Of a DNA stretch of 64,000 bases, positions 45,234-52,940 are shown piece by piece. Source of the stretch: Methanocella paludicola SANAE (lineage in GTDB: Archaea > Halobacteriota > Methanocellia > Methanocellales > Methanocellaceae); contig NC_013665.1 of the NCBI RefSeq assembly GCF_000011005.1, positions 1,899,501-1,963,500 of the forward strand, written 5' to 3'. Made by a program: the position numbers and the translations under genes. The notes beneath the pieces are model-generated. The model had not been told where the DNA came from and did no database searches. It saw only the letters and a program-made list of their open reading frames with translations. The first letter of the stretch is position 1; each line of letters begins with the position of its first letter.

Positions 45234-45623
45234 TTACAGGGTTTGTGTCATTATCACTGATGTTGATCCATCAGCCCACTTAGACGTGACAGTTACAGTA
45301 CACGGGTTAGCAGCATTAGTTACTTGAATTGAGCTACCAACGGTTGTACCCAATGTACCAGAGATAGTACCACCAACAGCCGATGCAGTTAACTCAACAA
45401 CCTGTGCGGAATCCTGACCACCATTGTATGTAATAAGGACTGTGTTAACACTTGTTCTCTGCGCAGTTGCCGCAACAGTGTAAGTCTTCTTGACTCCGCC
45501 AACCATGCCGAATACGAAAGCCGCGATGACAGCCGCCAGAATGACGGTGACTGCGACCATGAGGATGACACCGATTACGGCGGAGACACCCTCATCATTG
45601 TTTGCAAATCTGTTTGCCTTCAT
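45234..45623 (-). CDS. Archaeal type IV pilin
   Basis: A 129-residue pilin. The class III leader MKANRFANNDEG is followed by VSAVIGVILMVAVTVILAAV, the assembly helix of the archaeal pilin N-terminal domain, with cleavage expected near the DEG/VSA junction. The head domain is Thr/Ser/Val-rich and beta-like, with several N-x-S/T positions that could be glycosylated. A GGAGG SD precedes the ATG. It has a clear TATA box, a 120-nt structured leader and a strong terminator, so it is a monocistronic, probably highly expressed gene. GC content is nearer to the core genome than to the island. Confidence 0.9.
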   Translation of the reverse strand: MKANRFANNDEGVSAVIGVILMVAVTVILAAVIAAFVFGMVGGVKKTYTVAATAQRTSVNTVLITYNGGQDSAQVVELTASAVGGTISGTLGTTVGSSIQVTNAANPCTVTVTSKWADGSTSVIMTQTL

Positions 45624-45656
45624 AGTTAAAATTTCCTCCACCAATTTTCAGGCGAT

Positions 45657-45736
45657 CTGAGACCATAGGTTTTTAGCCATAGTCGCGAAGGGAAGAATCC
45701 CTGCCCCCCTAACGATAGGTATCTAAGCGGTCTCAC
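45657..45736 (-). promoter_or_regulatory. Structured 5' leader of the pilin mRNA
   Basis: TGAGACC (45658-45664) pairs perfectly with GGTCTCA (45729-45735), closing a 64-nt loop. Inside is a smaller hairpin GGGA-AGAA-TCCC (45690-45701) and a possible TTAG/CTAA pairing. The whole lies inside the predicted 120-nt 5' untranslated region between the TATA-defined start near 45746 and the SD. It could control translation or mRNA stability of the pilin; the ligand, if any, is unknown. Confidence 0.55.
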
Positions 45737-45769
45737 ACCGCACTCTAACAACTAAATTACGAAAAGCTA

Positions 45770-45787
45770 CTATATATATCCTTTCCT
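45770..45787 (-). promoter_or_regulatory. Pilin promoter (BRE and TATA box)
   Basis: On the minus strand AGGAAAG is followed by GATATATATAG, a near-ideal archaeal BRE/TATA pair. Transcription should start about 25 bp downstream, near 45746, leaving a leader of roughly 120 nt before the ATG. Confidence 0.75.
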
Positions 45788-46183
45788 TAACAACCCAGTT
45801 TTTTAGATAAATTGTCAAAATGGGAGAAATATTTTCATGTTTTATCAGATTCTGGAACAAAATTGCTTAATTTAACATAATCGCTCAATGTAAACAGTTT
45901 ATTTTAACTTATAAGAGAATTTATATGGCATCAGCGGTATTACTACCTATATGAACAACAATATCTTTATATAGATATTTTGATTCAGGACAATTCTAAT
46001 TTTAAATGCCTAATTTGTGTAGAAAAAATTGGTTATATAAGTGAATAATCCTTAGTAACATGGATTCATTTTAAAAAATATTACTTTTTTGTATTATTAG
46101 TCATAATTGGTTCTGAGGTTACTGTTTAGACCATAAAACAAGTACTTCAGTACTTCAGTAAAACTCATTAAAAAGAAAGAGGG
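45788..46183. other. AT-rich intergenic DNA, no gene seen
   Basis: About 396 bp between the pilin promoter and the hppA terminator. A short direct repeat GTACTTCA (46142-46157) is present, but no coding frame or clear RNA structure. Confidence 0.45.
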
Positions 46184-46203
46184 GTTGGGAGAAAACTCCC
46201 AAC
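46184..46203 (-). terminator. Terminator of hppA
   Basis: GTTGGGAG (46184-46191) and CTCCCAAC (46196-46203) form a perfect 8-bp stem with an AAAA/TTTT loop, adjoining the hppA stop codon. On the minus strand it runs into CCCCTCTTTCTTTTTAATG, a T-rich tract, as expected for an intrinsic terminator. Confidence 0.8.
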
Positions 46204-48270
46204 TTACCTGAGCAGGTAATACGTGGTGATCAGGCCGATGAAGATCAGCGAAATAGTATTCATGACCTTGATCAGTGCGTTCAGCGACGGCCCGGCGGTA
46301 TCCTTATACGGGTCACCGACTGTGTCACCGACTACAGCAGCCTTGTGAGCATCGCTCTTCTTGCCGCCGTAATTACCAGACTCAATGAACTTCTTCGCAT
46401 TATCCCAGGCAGCGCCTGCGGACGTCATATGCAGCGCAAGCACCAGGCCGGTAATGATCACACCGAGCAGCAGGCCACTCAGCGCTGCAGGCCCAAGGAT
46501 GAACCCGACAAGCAGAGGAGTCAAAACCGCCAGGATGGCCGGAAGTGCCATCTGCTTCAAGGCAGCGATCGTCACAATATCGACGCACCTGCCATAGTCC
46601 GGCTTTGCCTTGCCTTCCATGATGCCGGGAATCTCCTTAAACTGGCGACGGACCTCTTCGACGATGTTGAACGCCGCACGGCCCACGGCCAGCATGCACA
46701 GGGCGCTGAACAGGAACGGCACGGCGCCGCCGATGAACAGGCCGATGAGCACGATCGGGTTATCGATGGACAGGTTCAGGGAAGTCCCGGCCGGCATGAC
46801 GATGTCCGCCTTGAAGGCGGCGAACAGGGCAAGCGCGGCGAGAGCCGCAGAACCTATGGCATAACCTTTAGTCACGGCCTTCGTGGTGTTGCCCACGGCA
46901 TCAAGCGCATCGGTGTGCTTCCTGACCTCGGGGGGCAGCTCGGCCATCTCGGCGATGCCGCCCGCGTTGTCGGTGATTGGACCGTAGGAATCGATGGCCA
47001 CGATGATGCCCGTGACCGAGAGCATGGCGACCGCCGCGATGGCGATACCATACAGGCCAGCGAACTGGTAGGCCACGAAGATGCCGATGACGATGACCAG
47101 CACCGGCAGCGCGGTGGCCTCAAGGCCCATGGCGATGCCAGTGATGATATTCGTGCCGGCGCCGGTGAGCGACGCCTTGGCGACCTCGTTGACCGGCCGG
47201 TGGCCCGTGCCCGTGTAATACTCGGTGATGATGAACAGGCAGGCCATCACTGCCAGGCCCACGAACGAGGCAATAAGTATGCCCATGTTCATGCCGAGCA
47301 GGTAGTAGTTTGCTGCAGCGAACAATATGACCGATATGACGGTGGCAGCAATGAGGCCCTTGTAGAGGGCGCCCATGATGTTGTTGCTCTTGCCCAGCCT
47401 CACGAAAAAGATGGCGATGATCGACGCGATAATGGCGCCGGCGCCCAGTATTAGCGGGAAGGTGACCAGGTTAGAGACGAAGGACGGGTTCAGCCCGAAC
47501 TGCGTGGTCAGGGCCGTCTGGACCGCGGGGATGTTGCCCAGCAACATGGCGGCCAGCGCCGTGACAATGTAAGTCTCGAACAGGTCGGCGCCCATGCCGG
47601 CGCAGTCGCCCACGTTGTCGCCCACGTTATCGGCGATAACGGCCGGGTTCCTCGGGTCATCCTCGGGGATGCCCGCCTCGACCTTGCCCACAAGGTCCGC
47701 GCCCACGTCAGCCGCCTTGGTATAAATACCGCCGCCCACACGGGCGAACAGGCTGACAAGGCTGGCGCCGAAACCTAAGCCGATAAGGGGCTTCAGGTCT
47801 ACGGGCTGACCCGCCGGGGTAAGGACGTAAGCGGAGATCAAGTAAACGCCGCTAATGCCCAGTAAGCCTAAACCGACGACTGCAAGGCCCGTAACGGAGC
47901 CGCCGCGGAAGGCCACGGAAAGCGCCTTGGCCAGGCCGCTCTTTGCAGCCTCGGCGGTCCTCACGTTCGACCGCACGGAAATGTTCATGCCGATATAGCC
48001 GGCCACCGCCGACAGGATGGCGCCCAGAAGGAAGCCTCCTGCAACGTACCAGCTGATAAAGAATCCCAGAACGACGGCGATGATCACGGCGAAGATCGCT
48101 ATGGTCGTATACTGCCTGTTCAGGAACGCCATCGCGCCCTCCTGGACCGCTCCGGAGATCTCCTTCATCCTCGGCGTGCCCGCGTTCTCCTTGAGCACGG
48201 AGTAGGCGAAGTATCCGGCGGCCACCAGGGCGAGTAGACCCGCGATGGGCGCTAGTATGGTGAAATCCAT
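46204..48270 (-). CDS. hppA: Membrane-bound proton-translocating pyrophosphatase
   Basis: A 688-residue, 16-helix enzyme that couples pyrophosphate hydrolysis to ion pumping. The PPi/Mg site motifs are [38 protein letters not shown] and a C-terminal [18 protein letters not shown]. At the K+-determining position it reads [10 protein letters not shown]: lysine in place of the alanine of K+-dependent enzymes, so this should be a K+-independent H+ pump. It is monocistronic with its own terminator. It would recover energy from PPi made by biosynthesis in an energy-limited methanogen. Confidence 0.96.
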   Translation of the reverse strand: MDFTILAPIAGLLALVAAGYFAYSVLKENAGTPRMKEISGAVQEGAMAFLNRQYTTIAIFAVIIAVVLGFFISWYVAGGFLLGAILSAVAGYIGMNISVRSNVRTAEAAKSGLAKALSVAFRGGSVTGLAVVGLGLLGISGVYLISAYVLTPAGQPVDLKPLIGLGFGASLVSLFARVGGGIYTKAADVGADLVGKVEAGIPEDDPRNPAVIADNVGDNVGDCAGMGADLFETYIVTALAAMLLGNIPAVQTALTTQFGLNPSFVSNLVTFPLILGAGAIIASIIAIFFVRLGKSNNIMGALYKGLIAATVISVILFAAANYYLLGMNMGILIASFVGLAVMACLFIITEYYTGTGHRPVNEVAKASLTGAGTNIITGIAMGLEATALPVLVIVIGIFVAYQFAGLYGIAIAAVAMLSVTGIIVAIDSYGPITDNAGGIAEMAELPPEVRKHTDALDAVGNTTKAVTKGYAIGSAALAALALFAAFKADIVMPAGTSLNLSIDNPIVLIGLFIGGAVPFLFSALCMLAVGRAAFNIVEEVRRQFKEIPGIMEGKAKPDYGRCVDIVTIAALKQMALPAILAVLTPLLVGFILGPAALSGLLLGVIITGLVLALHMTSAGAAWDNAKKFIESGNYGGKKSDAHKAAVVGDTVGDPYKDTAGPSLNALIKVMNTISLIFIGLITTYYLLR

Positions 48271-48470
48271 ATCCTATTGTCCTCCTACAGAATCTGATGT
48301 TTATCGTAATGATAGCCTTTTAAAGCTATATGGGGATAGCTTTAGAAGCTATATAGGTGTCATGGGTAAAAGTGCGAGGACTTTCCTATGACTAATCCTT
48401 GAGGGGGGTCCCCTCGTGTTAATAATCATGTTTCTCGCATATAACGTTTACTACGATACTGAATCCGCAC

Positions 48471-49098
48471 AAGCTCGCGAAGCTTGTTAAGTCCGCGAAG
48501 ACTGTTTCGAGCCCGAAGACCACGAAGCTTACGCGAAGACCGCTAAGATTTTTTTATTAATTGGTAATTGCTAAATACTTATATGCATATTATTGTAAAT
48601 AAGATGTGATTTATATGGAACCTATTCCCGAAGAAATAGAAAAGATCGTGACCCAAATTATCGATGCAGCATACAATGTCCACGCATACACAGGCAACGG
48701 ACTGCTCGAAAGCGCATACGAAGCATGCATGCTCATCGAACTGGAAAAGAAAGGATTGACTGTTGAAAACCAGATACTATTACCTATTATATACGACGGC
48801 CACATCATACCCAACGCCTACCGCCTCGACATCCTGGTAAACAAATGCGTAATAGTTGAAATAAAAGTCGTCGAAGATATACTCCCGGTACACATATCCC
48901 AGGTACTAACATACCTGAGATTCACCGATCTCAGAATAGGCCTGATCATAAACTTTAACAAAAAATACTTCGGCGATGCAGTCAGGAGAGTAAAACGAAA
49001 ATAAAATATTCTTTAAAAAAATCTTAGCGGTCTTCGCGCCAGCTTCGCGGCCTTCGGGCTCGAACAGCCTTCGCGGACTTAACAAGCTTCGCGAGCTT
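48471..49098. mobile_element. Foldback element E: GxxExxY gene enclosed by CGCGAAGAC-family inverted arms
   Basis: The left arm (48471-48555) and right arm (49014-49098) are about 90% reverse-complementary: AAGCTCGCGAAGCTTGTTAAG on the left is matched on the right as CTTAACAAGCTTCGCGAGCTT. Between them is a single gene (48615-49004) with its own TATA-like sequence near 48573. Element D has the same arm sequence without a gene. Inverted arms, one gene, and an empty sibling are what a small mobile element would leave. No clear target-site duplication is visible. Confidence 0.75.
48615..49004 (+). CDS. GxxExxY-family protein (PD-(D/E)XK nuclease-like)
   Basis: A 129-residue protein of the GxxExxY family. 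The namesake motif is GLLESAY near residue 31, followed by LDILVNKCVIVEIK with the acidic and lysine residues (D-x-n-E-x-K) of a PD-(D/E)XK nuclease core, then HISQVLTYLRFT and LGLIINF-like C-terminal strands (here IGLIINFN). Function is not established; the fold suggests DNA binding or cleavage. It sits inside inverted repeat arms of the CGCGAAGAC family. The ATG at 48615 is chosen over a GTG three codons upstream. Confidence 0.9.
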   Translation: MEPIPEEIEKIVTQIIDAAYNVHAYTGNGLLESAYEACMLIELEKKGLTVENQILLPIIYDGHIIPNAYRLDILVNKCVIVEIKVVEDILPVHISQVLTYLRFTDLRIGLIINFNKKYFGDAVRRVKRK

Positions 49099-49113
49099 AA
49101 AAAGATAGAGAAC

Positions 49114-50169
49114 TTATGTTAGTTCTTCGGGTACCGGTATAGGCGAGGCAACATGTCTCTCAACCGTAAGCTTCTTCGCCCACATGCCGTGGTTATTCGG
49201 CTCGGCGATCCAGCACTGGTGCTTGATATCCATATCACATAAGTAATCGGACACGGCGTTCTGGATCTCCTGCGCCTTCTTGTTGCTGTTCGTCAGGCCA
49301 TAGACAGTAGGCCCGAAGGAGCTCATGCCGCTGCCGTAGGAGCCGGCGTGGTTCATGATGCTCAGCATGTTGGGCACGAGAGGGGACTTCATCTGAACTT
49401 CGATGTTCTTGAAGCCGATCTCCTGCATCCGGTTTAAGGCGCTGCCGAAGGTCTCGATGTCCTTCTCCAGGATGCCCGGGACGAGCTGCATCAGCACGAC
49501 ACGGCAGACACGGCCGATCTCGTCCTCGTTAAGGGGGAAAGATGACTGGAAAATGTCGACCTCGGACTGGCCGTGGGAGCCCTCGTCGTTCAGGGGCGTG
49601 ACCAGCACGAAACGCCAGTCCTCGGGGATGTCGCACCGCAGGACCTGGGGGCCGGGCTTCGCCTTAGAGGCAGAAGAGGGAAGACAGGAGCTCTTTTCCT
49701 TGCCCTCGCCGAAGCTGTGGCCGCAGTCAAGAATAAAGCCGCCCTTGTCGAAGGCACGGACGCCGATGCCGGACGTGCCGCCCCGCTCTACAAGGCGGGC
49801 CAGGCCCTCGATGCCATTATACGGCATATCGTATTCCTTGCAGATGGCGTAGGCGAGAGCCAGGCTCATCTGGGTCTTGGAGCCGAAGCCGGCGTGGGCG
49901 GGGATCTCTTCCTCGACGGTCACTTCGAAGTCGGGGAGAGGCTTGCCCAGCTTATCGCATATGCCACGGGCGATCTTTACGATGCTCGCAGGGTCCGAGC
50001 TCGTTCCGTTCGGACAATTAACCAGGAACTTTCTACCCGGCTTTATCGAAATAACGTTACGCGGGTTGTTAATGGCGACGCCGGCGCCGCCATCGATGCG
50101 GCCCAGGTTACCATTAAAGTCGATCAACCCGAAATGAAGGCGAGATGGCGTTGTGATCCTCATGTACAT
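49114..50169 (-). CDS. mptG: Beta-ribofuranosylaminobenzene 5'-phosphate synthase (methanopterin)
   Basis: MptG condenses 4-hydroxybenzoate or p-aminobenzoate with PRPP, releasing CO2 and PPi, in the first committed step to the arylamine part of methanopterin. The 351-residue protein is of the GHMP-kinase superfamily, with MRITTPSRLHFGLIDFNG at the N-terminus, GAGVAINNP, and PAHAGFGSKTQMSLALAYAI as the phosphate-binding loop. The released PPi could feed the nearby H+-pyrophosphatase. Element E ends 16 bp beyond its stop. Confidence 0.93.
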   Translation of the reverse strand: MYMRITTPSRLHFGLIDFNGNLGRIDGGAGVAINNPRNVISIKPGRKFLVNCPNGTSSDPASIVKIARGICDKLGKPLPDFEVTVEEEIPAHAGFGSKTQMSLALAYAICKEYDMPYNGIEGLARLVERGGTSGIGVRAFDKGGFILDCGHSFGEGKEKSSCLPSSASKAKPGPQVLRCDIPEDWRFVLVTPLNDEGSHGQSEVDIFQSSFPLNEDEIGRVCRVVLMQLVPGILEKDIETFGSALNRMQEIGFKNIEVQMKSPLVPNMLSIMNHAGSYGSGMSSFGPTVYGLTNSNKKAQEIQNAVSDYLCDMDIKHQCWIAEPNNHGMWAKKLTVERHVASPIPVPEELT

Positions 50170-50474
50170 TGGCCAATCAGTCCTTGGTAAATATGTAGTA
50201 CGTACCGTATGTTACTTATACGTTTTGTCTTAATTGGCAGTGGCCTTAAGCCCTTGCTTTTGTCTCCCCAGTAGAAAAAGGAACCGCAGGAGCCTATCCA
50301 GGTCTCGGAGGAGCCTATCCGTTCGGTCATTAGAGTAGTACCTTTTTTGTCGGTCTATCGTGCTTATACAGGAAGAATCCGTATAAACATGATTGATAAT
50401 ATGTTTATGTATATTAATTTTTGCGGGTGGAAAAATAGGGCAAAACGTATGGTTATAAATTGAAAAAGTAGGAA
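50170..50474. other. Intergenic region upstream of mptG
   Basis: About 305 bp with AT-rich promoter-like DNA. It holds a direct repeat GGAGCCTATCC at 50289-50299 and 50310-50320, spaced 21 bp (two helical turns), and an inverted pair AAACAT/ATGTTT near 50385-50410. No gene is seen. Confidence 0.45.
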
Positions 50475-50488
50475 GGCCCTTTCGGGCC
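50475..50488 (-). terminator. Terminator of nifB
   Basis: GGCCC (50475-50479) and GGGCC (50484-50488) with a TTTC/GAAA loop lie about 32 bp past the nifB stop. On the minus strand they are followed by TTCCTACTTTTT, giving an intrinsic-type terminator. Confidence 0.65.
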
Positions 50489-50519
50489 CGGCTTATGCGT
50501 GTCGCTTAATGCGTACCGC

Positions 50520-51416
50520 TTAAGCGTGGTAGTACTCGCCGCTGGCCGCACGCTGCGCTGGCGAGACCGACTCTTCCTTGCCCGGGACGCCGCAGGCGTC
50601 CGCCCTGCACTGCTTACAGAGCCTGAACTGGGGCAGGTACTTCTCGGCGATGGCCCTGGCCTCTTCGAGGTCTTTACACTCGGGGGCCTTCATGTCCTTG
50701 AACTTGTACAGCGGGATCATGGGGATGATGTTCATCAATATGGCGCCCCTGGCCGCCGCCTCTTTGGCGATCTTCTCGATCTGGTCGTTGTTGATGCCAG
50801 GCACGAGGACCGTGTTCACCTTGACGATCATTCCGGCCTTTACAGCCATCTCGACGCCCTTGAGCTGGTTGTCCCTCAAGATCTTCGCGCCTTCTTCTCC
50901 ACGGTAAGTCGTATTATGATATCTTACCCATGAGACGATCTTAGCGCCCACCTCGGGGTCGTATGCGTTTATCGTAACGGTCAGGCTGGATACGCCGACC
51001 TTTACCAGGTCATCGATACGCTCGGGAAGCATGAGCCCGTTCGAGGCGATACACTCCATGATATCGGGATGCCGCTCGTGAACGAGCTTAAGCGTCTCGA
51101 AGGTCTCCTCGTTCGCGAGCGCCTCGCCCGGGCCGGCGATGCCTACCACTTTGAGGTTTCCGCCGAGCTCTTTCAGCGCCTCGTCGACACGGTCTGCCGC
51201 CGCCTGGGGCGTCATGACACCGCGGGACACGCCGGGGCGGTGCTCGCACTTGTCGATCTTGCGGTTACAGAAATTACATTGAATGTTACATTTAGGGGCT
51301 ACGGGCAGGTGTATCCTGGCCGTCGAGAAGTGGGCCTTCTCGTTGAAGCACGGGTGGGCGGAGGTCATGTGTGAGAACTTTGACTTTCCGCCGTCGAACA
51401 CTTTTAACTCATCCAT
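50520..51416 (-). CDS. nifB: NifB-type radical SAM protein (nitrogenase cofactor precursor)
   Basis: NifB fuses two [4Fe-4S] clusters and inserts carbide to give NifB-co, the core of FeMo-co. The 298-residue protein has the typical HPCFNEKAHF N-terminus, the radical SAM motif CNIQCNFCNRK, VGIAGPGEALAN, and a C-terminal pair in CKQCRADACGVPG. It lacks the NifX-like C-terminal domain, as in archaeal stand-alone NifB. The ATG at 51416 has a GGAG SD 8 nt upstream; a longer frame exists but has no support. No nifHDK genes are in the window, so nitrogen fixation cannot be claimed from this alone. Confidence 0.92.
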   Translation of the reverse strand: MDELKVFDGGKSKFSHMTSAHPCFNEKAHFSTARIHLPVAPKCNIQCNFCNRKIDKCEHRPGVSRGVMTPQAAADRVDEALKELGGNLKVVGIAGPGEALANEETFETLKLVHERHPDIMECIASNGLMLPERIDDLVKVGVSSLTVTINAYDPEVGAKIVSWVRYHNTTYRGEEGAKILRDNQLKGVEMAVKAGMIVKVNTVLVPGINNDQIEKIAKEAAARGAILMNIIPMIPLYKFKDMKAPECKDLEEARAIAEKYLPQFRLCKQCRADACGVPGKEESVSPAQRAASGEYYHA

Positions 51417-51588
51417 AGGTCGTCTCCGGTTATATTCAGGGCTGCTTGATACGTTTATTGCACGCTTCAAAACTTTAGTTAGAAAGGTGATTTTGAATGG
51501 TTAAATACTTTACTAGGTTGGAGAAAAGGTTATTACTGTTGTAGCCGAAACGCTTGATGTCAGGGGTGTAATCAATATTAGGAAAACA

Positions 51589-52917
51589 TTGTCATTTATT
51601 ATAGCTATAGCCATAGCTGCGGCGGCTTTTTCGGGCTTTGCCGCGTCCCAGTCGACCACCTATACCATCAGCATATCCGATATGCTGAGTGATCTTGGCC
51701 TGGGCGGCGACGATGCGATCATCAACGTCGGGGATGTTTCTCAGGTAACGCTGACCGACCCCGTGGTCGTGATGGGCTCGGGTCTTGACGTCGAGGAACA
51801 ACAGATCCTGCTTTCGGTCCAGTCCGGGGGCGTTAGCACGGACCGCGTGGTTCCAGATACGGCAACGCAGTATAACGGGCAGGACCTATCGAGTTATGAT
51901 CTCATCGTCCTGGGAGGCCCCGAGCACAACACGTATGCGAAGAAGCTGCTGGACGGGGGATACCTGAAGTATGAGACGACGGACAAGAAGCTGCCCACGG
52001 TCATCTTCGAGGTCGCGGAGGGGACGGGCGGCAATAAAGTCGTCGTGATCGGCGATGCGGCCGGGTACGCGTACCATAAGAAGGACCTTCCGCTTAACGG
52101 CATCATTCCCGAGGAGATGGCCCCGGTGGCCGCGGTAGGCACGGGACTGGGCATCGGCCTTCTGGGCCTTATCGTCGCGAAGATCACGGGCATGTCTGGC
52201 TCCATTTTCGACTGGCTCCGGAGCTTCATCGCCGGCTACGCGATGACGCACGTCCAGGAGAAGGCCAGCGACCTGGAGGCAGAGGCGACAAAGGTCAAGG
52301 CTGGAAAGCCGAAGAAAAAAACGCTGATACCGGGCCTGTCCGGCATGGAGATCCTGATAGCTCTCGCCTGTATAGCCATTTTTGCCATCGCCTATGTCTT
52401 TGCGGACCGGAGCGCTTTTACCGTGAGTAATGTGGCCATGTATGTCGTAGTTGCCGGTGTCGTAACGGTTGGCCATGACCTGTCCCACAAGATAGTGGCG
52501 CTGTTCTATAAGACCGATACTGAGTATAAATTCTGGACGCTGGGAACTGTCACCATGATCCTTACCTCGTGGCTGTTCGGCACGGTCTTCGCCCAGCCTG
52601 CGCGGGCCATCATCAACTCGAAGGACCTCAAGCCCGGCGGCATAGCCCTCGTGGCGTTCGCAGGGCCGGCGGCCAGCCTTTTGTTGTCGCTCCCGTTCCT
52701 GTTGCTGGTCCCGTTGCGCTATACGCCCTGGGGCGGCTGGATCGCCGCAGTCGGGGTGCTGGGCTTCTCGATGAACATGCTGTCCACGGTCTACAGCCTG
52801 ATGCCCTTTGAGCCCATGGACGGTGGCAGGATCTTCGGGTGGAGCAAGCTGCTCTGGGCTTTTATCTTTATCCCGCTGCTGCTGTTCTACCTGGTGATGC
52901 TGGTCTTTATCCTTTAA
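51589..52917 (+). CDS. S2P-like (M50) membrane protease homologue with secreted N-terminal domain
   Basis: A protein of about 442 residues. An N-terminal signal-like helix (FIIAIAIAAAAFSGFA) is followed by a 150-residue extracytoplasmic domain (VVVMGSGLDVEEQQILLSV, IVLGGPEHNTYAKKLLDGG), then about seven membrane helices. The helices hold GHDLSHKIVALF, where HExxH would be in site-2 proteases, and a second motif FEPMDGGRIFG like the S2P NPxxPLDGG. Asp replaces the catalytic Glu, so activity is uncertain. The start is TTG 51589, or an ATT at 51577 behind GGGGTG that would add the Arg-Lys of a normal signal peptide. Confidence 0.75.
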   Translation: MSFIIAIAIAAAAFSGFAASQSTTYTISISDMLSDLGLGGDDAIINVGDVSQVTLTDPVVVMGSGLDVEEQQILLSVQSGGVSTDRVVPDTATQYNGQDLSSYDLIVLGGPEHNTYAKKLLDGGYLKYETTDKKLPTVIFEVAEGTGGNKVVVIGDAAGYAYHKKDLPLNGIIPEEMAPVAAVGTGLGIGLLGLIVAKITGMSGSIFDWLRSFIAGYAMTHVQEKASDLEAEATKVKAGKPKKKTLIPGLSGMEILIALACIAIFAIAYVFADRSAFTVSNVAMYVVVAGVVTVGHDLSHKIVALFYKTDTEYKFWTLGTVTMILTSWLFGTVFAQPARAIINSKDLKPGGIALVAFAGPAASLLLSLPFLLLVPLRYTPWGGWIAAVGVLGFSMNMLSTVYSLMPFEPMDGGRIFGWSKLLWAFIFIPLLLFYLVMLVFIL

Positions 52918-52925
52918 AAATAGGT

Positions 52926-52940
52926 GGGGCTTTATGCCCC
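52926..52940 (+). terminator. Hairpin terminator after the S2P-like gene
   Basis: GGGGC (52926-52930) and GCCCC (52936-52940) with a 5-nt loop follow the S2P-like gene by 8 nt and precede a T-rich stretch. The hairpin overlaps the 3' end of the convergent apgM gene. Confidence 0.6.

Noticed and set aside
46345-47454. 369-codon open frame antisense to hppA
   Set aside because: It mirrors the codon bias of hppA, has a low-complexity Arg/Asp/Gly composition and no domain, and its region is fully explained by hppA.
51417-51470. Longer NifB start at 51470
   Set aside because: The 18 extra residues have no NifB-like character, while the ATG at 51416 has a GGAG at proper spacing.
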